The notes under the pieces are model-generated. The model saw only the letters and a program-made list of their open reading frames with translations, was not told the origin of the DNA and ran no database searches. From Clitopilus passeckerianus (lineage: Eukaryota > Basidiomycota > Agaricomycetes > Agaricales > Entolomataceae), in NCBI GenBank assembly GCA_944990035.1, contig CALYLX010000145.1, positions 806,001-870,000 of the forward strand: a DNA stretch of 64,000 nucleotides, read 5' to 3'. How positions within the stretch are numbered: the first letter of the stretch is position 1; each line of letters begins with the position of its first letter. The position numbers were made by a program, and so were the translations under genes. This document shows, one piece after another, positions 47,201 through 59,717 of this stretch.

Positions 47201-47708
47201 CGTATTCGAAATCGAAATCCCCCATTACAGAGATATCGTTCTTATCTTTCTCTGCCTTTTCAAGAGCAGAACGGATGTCCGCCCATTGTTGGCGTTGTCT
47301 GTGTTTCTGGCCTGAGGTGTGAGAGCTCCAGTTGCTCATGTGGATTTGAGTGTTACATGGGATGCACAAGGTGTGGTTGGCGACCTGCTCAAGCGTCTCG
47401 CGTTGAACGGAGGCAGGGTCGAGTCCTAAATTCTTGCATTTACGAATGTGCCGTGAACCGGCCGAGTGTGATCTCCAATCGCGACCGTCCATGCATTGCT
47501 GGCAAATAGGACACCTGAAAGAAAGGCCAAATCCCTGGACCTTCTGCTTGTGGGCGTTCGTGTTCATATGGTCGTTAAGACCGGCTTCAGACGGAGAGGC
47601 AAATCCGCAGGGATCGCAGGTAAAGAAGGCGTGTCCGTAACGGCAAGCTGGGTCCAAACAACTCCCTTGCTCGCGCAACTTCGGGCAGAACTCTGTCAAA
47701 GACGGCAT
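44234..47708 (-). CDS. Zinc-finger SF1 RNA helicase, Mov10/SDE3-like (copy 2)
   Basis: Ten exons (47708-47074, 47019-46534, 46483-46421, 46367-46321, 46269-45882, 45832-45266, 45208-44922, 44865-44747, 44696-44591, 44535-44234) close to 999 aa. Start chosen at MPSLTEFCP, which aligns with MSSTTMFCP of copy 1. The CCCH-like motif is kept with the same spacing, followed by C2H2 fingers. Helicase motifs: [14 protein letters not shown] at about 539, [57 protein letters not shown]. All nine introns lie at the same positions and phases as in copy 1; exon lengths differ by a few codons at most, apart from exon 6. Role as for copy 1. Confidence 0.88.
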
Positions 47709-47778
47709 CTTTGCCAGATTCCTGTCCAACGTTGAGTGGGGAGTTAAGAATTGGGGATCAAAAAACCGCGACGTACCC

Positions 47779-47785
47779 TTATATA
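47779..47785 (-). promoter_or_regulatory. TATA box of zinc-finger helicase gene 2
   Basis: TATATAA on the minus strand, 71 bp before the ATG at 47708. Confidence 0.55.
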
Positions 47786-48705
47786 TCTATTCAAAGCCGC
47801 AAGGCGCCGTATCGCCAAACCCATGCCAAACAAAGCACCCGGACTTCTTGACGAGTCTTCCATTGTTCCATTGCTCTTCCCGGATTCGCCGAGAAAATCT
47901 ACTTTTTAGGACCTTGCGCTGATCATTTCTGGCGCCTATCTATCAACGTATTTCAAAAAATCGTTCTCCTGGAATTCCATTGCATTCTACGGACCTACAG
48001 TCTGGCACGAGGTTTCCATCGCAGCATTTCGTAGGACTAAACCCCGCGTGGTATGTGGAGAGCTTCTGGACCTTATGGGATCCCAAGTCGTCGTATCGAG
48101 CTCGATTTTCATCGTGGGGTGTTCGTGGCCCGTCTACATGTCTACAAATCATACCGATTATCAGAATCTCGATAACGGACCCAATAAACTCACTCACCCG
48201 GGCCTCAACAGCTTTGGCAGATTGGGCGTGCATTTGCAAATGACGCGATTTCTACCCTAGCACTTCGTAGGACTAAATTCGGCGATTGTATGCGGAGGAT
48301 TTTCAGATGCTTGGGATCAGGAGTGCACTTGGGGCGTCTGATAACGTGGCTAAGACGCGTGTACGAAAAGAGGTTTCAAATCTTATAATAGAGATTTCCA
48401 CCTGGGTCATGTCTAGAGGCTGTAATAATCATTAAAACTCGTTGACAGCAAAAAACTCGAAGCCTATGAACTCACCTTCAAACCAAAAGCCCGACAGCTT
48501 TGGCAGATCTTGCATTGTCACGCCGCCCTGCCTACATAACTCCCTAGACTGCCATTCAGAACGTAGCTGTCAGTACCAGACGCCCAAAAACATGATGAAG
48601 TCGCAATCGTTCCCTTCACTGCTGAGAAGCATAGTTCGAGTAGGTCAAAAAAATGAATTGCAAAACACAAAAAAATGCAGATGATACAGGCAATCCCCGC
48701 CAAAA
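47786..48705. other. Intergenic, 920 bp
   Basis: Upstream region of helicase copy 2 and 3' region of the proteasome gene. A short internal repeat is visible: gcatttcgtaggactaaaccc near 48023 and gcacttcgtaggactaaattc near 48261. No gene supported. Confidence 0.4.
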
Positions 48706-50223
48706 CTACGAGAACAACTTGTTGACACTCGTATTCCCTTCCTGGTTCTTCTTGAGCACCTATTCCCGCAAAAATTGGGCATCAGCATCTTTCCTATTCC
48801 TCCCCCTTTCAAAGGGATGATGGAACAAAAACCCACCTTGGCAACAGCAAACTCGAAGTCCTCCTGCGTAACATGCTGCCTCCTCTCCCTCAGCGCATAC
48901 ATCCCCGCTTCCGTACATATACCCCTCACTTCGGCGCCGGAGCACTGGCCCATCTTCTCTGCGAGCGCGCGGAGATTTATTCCGCGTTGGAGGGACATCT
49001 ATACGAATTATAAGTAGGGGAGGGGGTCGAGGCGAGATGAGGAAACTGACCTTGCGAGAATGAATTCGCAGAATAGAAACACGCGCTTCCGGACCTGGAG
49101 GCGGGAACTCGATTTTCCTATCAATACGGCCTGGTCTCAGGAGTGCAACGTCCAGGATATCTATATCGTCCCAGACAGTCAATTCTCCACTTCCCTTTCC
49201 GAGAGTTAATATTGAGAGCACGTACCAATCCGATTCGTCGCCATAATAACCTTGATATTCTTCGTCGCCTCAAAGCCATCCAACTGATTCAACAGCTCCA
49301 ACATCGTCCTCTGCACCTCTGAATCGCCGCCCCCACTTCCACTCTCCCCCCTACTCGACCCAATGGAGTCGATCTCGTCCATGAAGATGATACTCGGTGC
49401 GTGTTCTCGTGCCATGACGAATAGTTCCCTAACCATCCTACTCCCTTCACCAATATACTTCTGAACGAGTTCAGACCCTGACACACGAATAAACTTGCAG
49501 TCCGTATGATGCGCCACCGCCCTCGCCAACAACGTCTTCCCCGTCCCGGGCGGGCCATACAACAGCACCCCCTTCGGCTGCGCAATCCCCAGCGCATCAA
49601 ACAGTTCTGGATGCTTTACAGGCAGCTCGATGACTTCTTTGATCTCTTTGATTTGTTTGTCCAAACCGCCAACCATCTCGTAGGTGCTGTCGGGGACTTT
49701 CTCGACCATCATGAGGGAGACGAGGGGGTCGACTTTGTTGGGGAGGATTTTGTGGATTGTGTAGCTGTCGGAGCGGAGGGCGACGCGGAGGGTGGGGGTT
49801 AGGGTGCCGATGTCGATTTCGGTGTCGAGGTCGACGACTAAAGGAGAGGAGGGGGAGGGTTAGTAGGGTATAAGGAGGGGGGAAAGGAGGGAGAAGACGT
49901 ACTGTATTTCCCTTCGGGTTGGACTTTGACCAGGACTTTGTTCTTGCCCATTACTTTCACTACCTCGCCGACGTAACTTCCTGGTTCATGTAGGAGCTGT
50001 AGTTCTTCCCTTAGTAGCCTTACTGTCATATTCATCAGTACAACTTCAGCGAAGACCGTCGAGAAAACACACCTCGAGCATTCAACGCATTCCTCTGCGC
50101 CTCCAACCGCCTCAAATTCTGTGTCTTCTTATTTATCAACAACTCCGCCGACTCGATCTTGGCTTGGTAGAAAGACTTGAGGCTGCCGGTGCCTTGTGCT
50201 TTGGGGTTGAGAACGACTGCCAT
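48706..50223 (-). CDS. RPT6: 26S proteasome regulatory ATPase Rpt6
   Basis: Six exons (50223-50073, 50022-49903, 49837-49226, 49160-49051, 48998-48837, 48759-48706) close to 402 aa, the usual length. An N-terminal coiled coil ([20 protein letters not shown]) is followed by an OB domain ([20 protein letters not shown]) and the AAA+ core: [50 protein letters not shown]. The C-terminus is [17 protein letters not shown]. The sequence pattern [26 protein letters not shown] fits Rpt6 rather than the other five Rpt subunits. It unfolds ubiquitinated substrates as part of the heterohexameric ring. Confidence 0.95.
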
Positions 50224-50800
50224 CCTTCCTAATTCCTGATTCTACTTTCTCTAGTAGTACCGGAATGGAGTTGAGAGTTGTGGTAGATGAATGTGAAAGT
50301 AGACCAATGGCTTTAGCCTTCCAACTTGCGATTTCCGCGAGAGCACTGACGCGTCGCCCGTAATCGTCACTGTCACAATTTCGTAACGCGCTTGTTGCGG
50401 TCTGCTTGGCAAAGGCTTTGGCCGGAGATTCGGGCCGGATTCACTTCAGGCAGAAATTAACCTCAACGTCAAGGTTCTTTGGCATTTCGTTTCTGGAATT
50501 GCTCATTGCATTCGAGATGTAACTTGCTGTTTTGCATTAGCTAATAGTGCAGCCGGAGAGGTTCTGGAGTGGAGGGAATAACATTCGAAATTCATGTGCT
50601 TACCTAATCCCCACCTCTCCCCTTCAGACCTCGGAATGTCGAACTCTCTCAGTTCTGACGCACACGAGTGGCGACTTCAGTCTGCGCTGGCAGTCATAGT
50701 AAGTGGATTTGGTATAAACGATTTTAAAAACTGATTATCTCACTCATGCAGGCCTAGAATTGACACACATCATCGTCAAGTGAGCTAGACAGCTCGAAGA
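50224..50800. other. Divergent promoter region
   Basis: 577 bp between the proteasome gene and the phosphatase gene, which point away from each other. No clear proteasome-associated control element (GGTGGCAAA) was found. Confidence 0.4.
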
Positions 50801-52967
50801 ATGAGCAACGAGCCATATACCCACCTATCTAACTACACACCATCACGAAGGAGACTACTCTCCATCGTCACACTTCTGCTAGTTACTTTGAACTGTCTCA
50901 CATCCGCAGAAGCTCGTGCACCACACCTTCTTCATCCAGATCCTGTCCCACCTTTCCTTCCTCCAGATCTAGACCCGGGGGCGTACGATTACTACACGCA
51001 AGTAGGGTTGAACGTGCAGGAAAGCTCTAAAGCCTACCCACACGAGGAGGAAGAAATCAAGATGACACACGACTACCCACCTCCCTCCACCTCGCATGCA
51101 TCCCATCCCTCACACCCCTCCCCTTATGAAATAATCTCCTCCGTTCCCCGTACACCCCACAACGCCCAACACATCCCCTCCCACTACCCTCTCCCACCCA
51201 CTTCCCCATCATCATCATGGAAGCTGAACCTCGAGCAAGTCTACGTCTATGTCCGCCACGGCGAACGCACTCCCGTGAGCATCCGTCTCGACAAGGGTCC
51301 GGAGCCGGTGGAGAAGAGGTGGAGGATGTGTTTTGGGAGGGGGAGGTTGCCGCCTGATGCTGGAGAGGGTGGTGGGGAGCCAACTGCGAAGGTTAATGGG
51401 GATGTGAGGAAGGTTGCGGTTAATGGGAGAGTCAATGGCCACAACACGCACCCGATAGCGGATAATATCAACCAATACTCTGGAGCGCTGGGTTCGGGTG
51501 TACAGATCGAAGGCAGGGATGGGAGTATACTGGATGGCGAATGCTTGTTAGGAGAGTTGACTGATATCGGACGACAGGTGTGTACCGCTTCCTCCTCCAT
51601 CCTCCCTTCCCTCTTCCCTCTTCCCTCTTTTCCCTCGTGAGTGAATTATGAACTGACCACACACCCTCGCACATCCAGTCAACATACAACTTCGGTCTCT
51701 ACCTCCGCCAAATATACATCTCCAGTCTACACTTCTTACCTTCCAGCCTCCTTCACGAATCGGATAAACAGCTGGTCTATTTCAGGTCAACATTCCTCCC
51801 TCGGACAATCGAGAGTCTGCAGCACGTTATAAGGGGGTTATATCCGCCTTCTACCTGTCATGGGTCGTCTACCCCTTCAACGAAACCACACGGCCCAGGG
51901 CAAGGACAGGAATCTGAATCCCTCCCCGGACCGATCTTCACCCGCAACACCCGCGACGAAACCCTCTTCCCCAACTCCCACACCTGCAAGACCCTCGAGC
52001 AGATGCTCGTCTCACACGCCGCGGCCGTCGCTCTCCAATATAACCCCATATTGGCTCAATACGACGAGATTTTGGGACCTCATATCAGTGGTACCGCCAA
52101 CATACGCGACGACAAGGGTGGTGAGGATGGTAGCAGAGGGAAAGTCCGCATCGACGGAAAACCACGCGCGAGCGGGATCATGGACACCGTACGCGCTGCT
52201 TTGGCGAATGGGGTGAAGGTGCCTGAGGTGTTTAGGGATGTGGACTCGGAGGTGATGAGGGTTGTGGATGGGGCGGTTGTGGAGGAGTGGTTTGGGGGAT
52301 GTAAGTCGTTCTCTGAGTCTTTTGGATGGGCTAAATTATGAGGGTATGGACTAACGATTTGGTGTTAATAGATCGGGGATATGAACAATGTAGGCTAGGG
52401 ATTGGCCCGCTGCTTAATGAGATGGTGGGGAAGATGGAGAGGATGGTGGACGGTGCGGATGATGAACCCAAGCCTCGGATGTTGGTTCATAGTACACATG
52501 ATACAGCGGTTGCTGCTGTGTTACAGGGGTTGGGTGTGTTTGATGATCGGTATGTTATATTCGTACCCTCTAGGGCGTGGAGAGGGGACTGAACTGATAA
52601 TTGGACTCGGTTGCAATAGATGGCCCCCATTCACGGCGTCGTTGACATTCGAGCTTTATTCGAGAAGCAGCGCGGGAGATGATTCTTCAAGTGAGGATTC
52701 CGACTCCCACCCCGAACCTACTACTTCAGATTACTGTACGTCCCCCATCCCATCCTCATCTTTCTCCCCACTAACCACCCCCACACAGACATCCGCCTCC
52801 TGTACCAAACCACACCCCTCTCCCTGCCCATCTGCTCCTCAGTGGGTCAACACGTACCCGGCCATCCCGAGTTTTGTAGGTTCGATGTGTTTAGAGAGAG
52901 GGTGAAGGAGTGGGATGTGAGTCCGGAGGAGTGGGAGGAGGCTTGTAGAGGTGGTGGGTGGGAGTAG
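50801..52967 (+). CDS. Histidine acid phosphatase family protein
   Basis: Five exons (50801-51577, 51679-52300, 52372-52549, 52620-52735, 52789-52967) close to 623 aa. The N-terminal hydrophobic stretch LLSIVTLLLVTLNCLTSAEA (about residues 20-40) is a signal anchor or signal peptide. The catalytic RHGERTP lies at about 152-158 and the proton-donor motif HSTHDT at about 506-511, the two hallmarks of the branch-2 histidine phosphatases. The pattern GELTDIGRQ and LYLRQIYI between them fits the lysophosphatidic acid phosphatase (ACP6-like) subgroup better than phytases. Two low-complexity inserts (Pro/His-rich at about 85-140, Gly-rich at about 180-235) make it longer than usual. Substrate not settled. 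Confidence 0.87.
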
Positions 52968-53696
52968 TATGATAGCGAAGGCCGGGTAGGGATTTGTAGA
53001 GGTGTATGTTGCCTAATTTACGTCGGGGGGCTAAGGGATCGCTAAGGGATCGCCACTGGGGACACTGCCTGTTCTATGGAAAAGTTATGTTGAGGCGATG
53101 GCTGTCATTCTTCACCGTGAACGAGGATACAATACATTTAGAGTCTGATAAATGCTCCCAGCGGAGTGGTCATTATCTGCTCTTGGCTGCTTCAAATGGT
53201 AGATTTCTAACCGTGAATTCGTGCATTCCTAATTTACATTTGCGTTGCATTGATGCATGCCATTCGTCGAAAGGAAGGGACTGGCCTGGCATTATTTATC
53301 GGAGCCTCAAACATTGATTTATTCACAAGAGGCTCAGTCAGGTCCGATATCAGGTCAATAGGTGGCGTGATAGGACGTGTATATGTACAAGGAATCACCG
53401 GTATAAATGAGTGATCGGATTTAAAGAAAGTCTAGGTTATGAATGTCCGAGATTTGCGAGTCAATGCAGGTGTGAAGAGAGTGTGCGGTAGAAGAGGGCA
53501 TGATAACAATCTAATTATATCGCAGTGAATGGTGGAGATTGGGTGAAAACAATCTGTCGATGTTAATACGACGACACCAAACTTCAAAAAAAATAATTGA
53601 TATACAAGAAGAGAAGCCTATCCTTCGTAAATTCCAAGAATAGATGCCAAATATATCGTACAAAATGTCCAATGTCAAGGGGTCACCGGATACCTA
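52968..53696. other. Convergent 3' regions, 729 bp
   Basis: Between the phosphatase and P450 genes. Nothing else seen apart from a short direct repeat (ctaagggatcgc twice near 53030-53052). Confidence 0.45.
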
Positions 53697-55721
53697 TCAC
53701 CGTCGTTGTACGAAACGAACAGGGATATTCTCAGGCGGCTGCATGGTCAACGCGCCTGCCTTCCGTCCGCTCAAGATCTTCCGTACCCTTGCCTCGGTCC
53801 ACCCCTCCTCAGGCGTGAGCAGTTCCACACGATGATTCCTGAGCAACGTCGATATGACCGACAAGAACTCGACAGTGGCGAACTTGCGACCCGAACACAT
53901 ACGCGGGCCTTCCGAGAAGGGGAGGAACGAACCACGCGCGGGTGCGATGATGCCTTGGTGCTTAGGACTGGTAGTTGATGAAGGAGCGGAAAGCGGCGGG
54001 GATGATGAACGAGAAACGAATGTCAATCCTGGCGTCGGTGGGGGTGTAAGTAAGGGGCTCTGTGGGGGACTGGGAAGTTTGTCTTTGGAGAGTTTTCGGT
54101 CCGGAGAGGATTCCCTGCTCAGTTGACTAGGAACAGCTGGGGTTGAAAGAGCTCGTTCCGCGGTGACCCATCGGGATGGCTTCCAAGCGTCGGCATCGTC
54201 CCCCCAAACTTTGGGGTTGGAATGTATCCCTGTGCCGTTGATGGAAACGCGAGTATGGGCGGGGATCATGTAGGTTTGGCCGTTGTAGGTGATGGGCTGG
54301 TCGACTGCTGTCCATTTGTTGACAATTCCGGTTGGGCTGTATACACGGAGGGTCTCAGACTACACGATTTGGTCAGAAAAGGAAATAGCCGAAATGAGGA
54401 ATTGAAGCGTACCATGATAGCAATGGCCCACACGAATTTGGGGTAGTCGATTTCGTAGTCTAGTTCATCACGGTTTTCTGATTTAGCCTTTTCGTAGAGT
54501 GCATCGATCTCTTCAAGGAGCAAATTCTGAACAGAAGGGTTCAAGGCCAACAGGAGAAGCGAGTAATGCATCGTGTTCGCGGTTGTTTCATGACCTGGAA
54601 AATACTATGAGCACAAACGAACGAGGGAGAAGCTTTGAGTGAAACTCACCTGCAAACAGGAAGATGAATGCATTCCCCAACACCTCCGTCTGGTTCATCG
54701 GCCGATCCAGCTTATTGTCGATCTCATTCTCAGCCCGAATCAAATGAGTCAAGAGGTTGTCATTCGCGTCTCCATCAGCCATCCGAACACGTTCCCGGGC
54801 AAGCATGCCTTCCATGTAGGACCCGAAAGCCTGGTACGCCTCCCATGCGCGTCCCCATGTGGAATTACGAGGTGCGAGCTTCAAGAGCCAGTGAGGAGTG
54901 AGGAAGACTTGCATGAGATGACGAGTAAGCTCTTCGAGGGACCGGCGGTAAGTAAGGGTCGATGCGGCCCCGGTGTGAGGAGGACTCTCATCCCAGTCCA
55001 AAGGGCAACCATAAGCGGATCCGGTGATAACATGAAGACCAAGCCGAAGGGTGTCGTCAGCCAAGGAATCGACTTGAGCAGACTCTTGGCCTTTCTTGCT
55101 TGCACGCGCCCATACATCCAGCATGAGTTTGGCCTGGCGTTTGCTCTCCTGCCATACAACACGATGTATACGCTCGCTAAAAACAGGACCAGTGATTTTG
55201 CGGTGGAAACGCCAGATATCGCCGTCAGTGTTAATTACGTTTCGGCCATAAATGTTGATGATAGCTGCGGCGCCAAAAATAAGTGTTAGAGACTAGTGGC
55301 ATCGGGATGCATCGGACAACGGAGACGTGGACTGACCTCCAGTATTAGGTGGCTTGGGGAACTCTGAGCGTCGTCCATTGACATAGCCAGCAACTTGTGG
55401 ATCAGCGACAATGAGACCTAAGCCAGCTGGTGTGACTGTCACGAAGACATCTCCCATCTCCTCGTGAATGGTGTACCCGTCTGGCCTGCCCATGTTGAAG
55501 ATCTTGTGCAGCTTGCTACCAGGCTGCATAAGTCGCAGTCCTCGCAAAATTTGAAATGCAAAGAAGGAAAAAAGTCCTGGGGGAACTGGTAGTAGCTTGA
55601 CGGGCAAGCCAATGGTCTTGGCCTTGCGGTAGTGTCCATGGACCGCGATTAAAGGGCGCAGGAACTGAACGAATGAATAGGCAAAGAAGCAGACGATGGC
55701 GAGGAAGGCCAGCTGCAACAT
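53697..55721 (-). CDS. Cytochrome P450
   Basis: Four exons (55721-55337, 55264-54650, 54594-54413, 54359-53697) close to 614 aa. An N-terminal membrane anchor (LQLAFLAIVCFFAYSFVQFL) is followed by WRFHRKITGPVF (helix C), FLFAGHETTANTMHY (helix I, about 329-343), SETLRVYSP (ExxR, about 395), and the haem loop FSEGPRMCSG (about 543-552) with the cysteine ligand. Compared with a usual 500-530 aa P450 there is an extra Ser/Pro-rich segment of about 75 residues (about 460-535) between the PERF-region WKPSRW and the haem loop. The first 20 residues indicate ER anchoring; reductase-dependent hydroxylation of an unknown substrate is expected. It lies 43 kb from the UstYa gene, so a shared pathway is not implied. 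Confidence 0.92.
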
Positions 55722-58700
55722 CTTGGTGGGGGAGAAAAAGCCAAGACTTCCTTGTCGCGCCTATTACAGCTGTATACTTACCTGTTTTCGCTGGCAGAGC
55801 GGACACAGCGCGTATCACAATCAGTGGCGTTGGCCCTAGTTCTATTTTTACAATGGATGCTTCGAGTCGGCAAATTGAATGACATTCGCCATCTGTCCGT
55901 CCGCGTGTATATCTATAGCGCATGTCCGTCAAACCGACATATCCACTCTACAACCTTCACCCTTTCTTTCGCCTTTGGGCATTTTACCTCGACGTTTTTC
56001 CATCGTCGTAGTCTTTAGTATCTTCCCCGCAGTTTTGTGATGCCATCCCGACGGTGTCCGACTCGTCGAACTACGCTGGCCATGTGAGGTACTTCCCTTT
56101 CGCAACAGGCCTCCCTCCGAAGGTCGTTTGTCTCTGCCTCTCGACATTTCTCTGACATCCCGTTATCACTCTCGAATGTTCTCTCTCCCAGATATGATGC
56201 CATTTCTACCCACACCAAGCTGTCAGATCATCCCTTCACCGCATGGCTGCCTGTCATTGTCAAACAGCCTCGCTCAGCCTCATTCCCTTCTCTCCGGAAT
56301 TCTCTAGACCCAACACTATGTATTCGGTCAATTCTCGCTAATGGGCTGCAGCAATTTATTCTCTCCGATCATCACGACAAACAAACAATTCTCCCCCCAT
56401 GACCCACTCTATTCAGAACATTTATGTTGGATTCATGTGGACTTTGACCTCCAGTCAAAAAAATGAAACTGAAAATCCCACCGCGGCCCTCCATGGACCT
56501 GGTCCTGACGAGGGTTGGTTGACGTGGGCTTGACAGAGGCGGGATACAGTAACCGGCTATTGGGAACGGCAATCTAAGAATATCCAGCAGAATGTCTCGA
56601 AACAATGCTCAACGGACCTACTTTCGAGGCGTATCTACTCAGTACTGCAAGGTGCTACAATGCGATAAATCTCTTCAGCCTCCAGTTCCTTGTAGAGCAA
56701 GTGGTACACATAACCACTTGGAAAGCACCCCGAAACGTTGCCGAAACGCGAAGCAACAAGGCACAGCCACTATCCAGGTGCTACGTAATAATGAGCATTA
56801 ATGAATTTCGCCTCTGACGCGTTTGAACATGAGGCCGGTAAGGTTTGTGACATGGTGAGGCTGAAAAGCGTGTAAGATCCTGAGCTCTGAAGATTTACCA
56901 CCTGGAAATGCCTTGGGCCAGCCTCTACATTCGAAAATTCTGTATCAAAAGTTTCGGCCCGACAGTGCGGTGAGTCGGTCTTCCTTAGATAGCCCGGAGT
57001 AGTATATATAATAAATTTGGAATTACGTCACCTGATATATCCAGAAAAGGCTGAAATATCGATATTTGTTCAATTTCTACGAAATATGTAGCAGTTGGAA
57101 ATATGCATAAATCCGGCCAAGTACGCACACGTCGACCCTGTCAATGTTCCTCCATGACCATTTCTTGGACTTCCTATCGACGGTGCCGGACTAGGGCTGC
57201 TTACAAGCACGTCTTCAATGCAAGCTGCTGTGTGCGTTCGGCAATCCGGTATTTTTCTGTTCGACAGATCGATTTGCTTCCGACAGATAAAGCTTGTCTT
57301 TGGATGCAGGCGTTTACAGAATGCTATGCACAGACTTTGCTTTGAATATATACCTGATGCTGCAATAACATACACCTAGAGCAACAATGACTACTCTAGG
57401 CTAACCCCGAGATACGGAGGGGGTGTTCACATCGTACGATATGACAGTCCTTGTGACTTCAGCAATGACTCGTGGTGCGCGTATCTGGTGGTTCTATGCT
57501 GGATGATAAAACACATTTCATAGAAAGGGTGTGTAAGTTCTATGCTAGTCGTTGGCACGATTCACATCAGGTATGTTTTGAAATTTGGGCAGCGACGATG
57601 ATAATCCTTGGATTTTAGTAGAAAACGACACACCTCGATGCATACAATGGCTGTTGTCATGGCCGTGGCATCGGGCTTGAGCTTTTGTTGGCTAATGACG
57701 TTCTCTTTCATTCAAATTCTGAGAATGAGGCGGTACTTAGTTGAATATTGGTGTCTTACTCAGGTGAAGATTACTACAGGAGGATTCCAAGTTGCCCGGA
57801 GAAAAATTCCACCTCATCCTGGGGCCTGCGAGGAGTATGAGTCCGGACCCCCTGACGAGATATTCTTGATCGATAGACTAGAGGGGCTCCAGCCTATTGT
57901 CGAAGAGATTTCCCTAACAGATTGCTTGCCATTTCAGCTTACTTCCTGACGATCTACATGAACAGACCATGTTAAGCCTCTTCATCATATTATGGAGAGC
58001 TAAGGCAATATATCCCGGACAGGTTTAAAGGTTTCTATCTGCAACCTTAGTAGTACCTAGGATTATATGCCTTGGTCTGTCACCTTTGCTTTGACTTTTC
58101 TCTTGTATTCTCACCACACGTGGGTGCAGAACTTGTTATTTGCGCCATAATCCCTCTTATACGGCCCGACTCTCCAAGCATAACGGAATTCTAGATTACA
58201 GCCTCTGGCCCACTGCGGAACACATGCACCAGCCTGAGAGTGTCGTTTCTCACCAATCTCGCTGCAACCTCCTTCATAGGCTTCAAGCTGTGGTATGTGA
58301 ACTATCGGCAAGGGAGCTCGTGTATCTATGATGCTCACGACTAATTCTCCTAACTTAGGTCTCATCGACGCTTCATGAAACAAAATCTTGGGTTACCCCG
58401 ACCATGAATAACGAGAGCACAGAGAATTCTATTGTTGTTAGTATAGTCGGGCAGCTTATTTTGTGTTACACAGGTGAAACCTTTGACTTGTACGACCTCC
58501 GATTCCAACTAATGCGTACTTCCAGGGGGGCTTTCTTGCTTTACTCAATGGTCGAATTTGTTGGTGACCTCTCATACCCTTTTGCTCAAGTTATGATCCT
58601 GCTTCAACATTTTCTGTACACACTTTCGGTCCGCCAAGTTATCTACCTCTCACGAACGGAAGACTGTACAGGGCCTCATCCAATCGCGGTATATCTTACT

Positions 58701-59078
58701 GTGGGAATCCAGCTACGTCGAGGAGAATCTGTAGGAGTGGTAGACCTCACACCGACGGCCACTCGATAGATCCCGTGGTATTTGTTTGTGCTCATCGGTC
58801 CCGCCAGTTGGTACGACGACAATAAAAATTAACAAATTAAATCAGGAATAGCCTCAATTCGAGCCTGAGGAAGAGAATACGTCATTAGAACAGGGTTATT
58901 GCTTGTGACAGCTAGCGCATTGATCAATTGAAAATTGCAGTCGGCCATGAAGAAACGAAACCATCATCGAAGACATGTTGAACACAGATCCATCAAGCGT
59001 TCTGTAACCACCAGCCCATACGTTATGCCCTGGCGGCCGACGATGTGGGCGCCACACGGATCAAGTCAATCCTAATAA
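55722..59078. other. 3.4-kb stretch with no supportable gene
   Basis: The left end holds the P450 promoter. Plus-strand frames at 57608-57949 (one hydrophobic segment, VMAVASGLSFCWLMTFSFIQI) and 58404-58769 are open for more than 110 codons but match nothing I know. They may be remnants or lineage-specific small genes. Coding density is low compared with the rest of the window. Confidence 0.3.
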
Positions 59079-59717
59079 CTATTTGGCACCTTCGGGGCAT
59101 TCCTTGCCGATCTATCGTAGTAAGAGCAAGTCAACAAGTTGTTGAAGCGAAATAAAACAGCGACGTACGTGTCCTCTCTTTTGGCATTTACAGCACCACT
59201 TGTTCTTTTTCCCGTTGGTATTGATGTATCCCCTTTCCGGGCACCCCCTGACGAAAGCTAATCAACGCACGACAGTGAGGTCGATACATTTGAACTCACT
59301 GGACCGGGTGGCCATAAGCACCACAGCGTTGGCAAAAAGCGGTTAGTTGGACCGGTTGCCTTCGTTTTGGAGGCACTATACGACGCTTGGGCACAGGACA
59401 GGATGGGCGGTAATGTCCTGTTTGACCACAGTTCTGCGAGATGGAAGTTAGTGGCAACAGGGTACAAACTGAGGAAAAAGGGCACTGACAAGGCATGGGG
59501 GCCCGTTGTCTATGGGAATGTTAGGGTCGAACATACCGCCGACTGAAGCCATGGCGTATTCGGACCTCCATGCCTCAATTGATACACCGGTTGTATTGCG
59601 CAGACCACTGATATAGCGATAATCGCATTCGCCCTGAACTACGATAGCGTCCTTGGCTTTGGTGGCACTGGTACTCCGAGTCGGCAGAGACAAAGGTACT
59701 TGTCCAGAAGTAGGCAT
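59079..59717 (-). CDS. Small protein with three CCHC zinc knuckles
   Basis: Four exons (59717-59490, 59433-59300, 59247-59169, 59111-59079) close to 157 aa. Residues 75-157 hold three C-x2-C-x4-H-x4-C knuckles: CLNCGQTGHYRPSC, CQRCGAYGHPVQGC and CCKCQKRGHIGKEC (last one starting at its second Cys). The spacers are basic (PKRRIVPPKRRQPV). Such knuckles bind single-stranded nucleic acid. The N-terminal half (VQGECDYRYISGLRNTTGVS) is not recognised. Each knuckle is interrupted by one intron, which supports a host gene rather than a retroelement Gag fragment. Molecular role beyond nucleic-acid binding is unknown. Confidence 0.78.

Noticed and set aside
53697..55721. P450 as a tailoring enzyme of the UstYa locus
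   Set aside because: It is 43 kb away with many housekeeping genes between; no evidence links them.
59079..59717. CCHC knuckles as part of a retrotransposon Gag
   Set aside because: No protease, reverse transcriptase, integrase or long terminal repeats nearby, and the gene has four exons.
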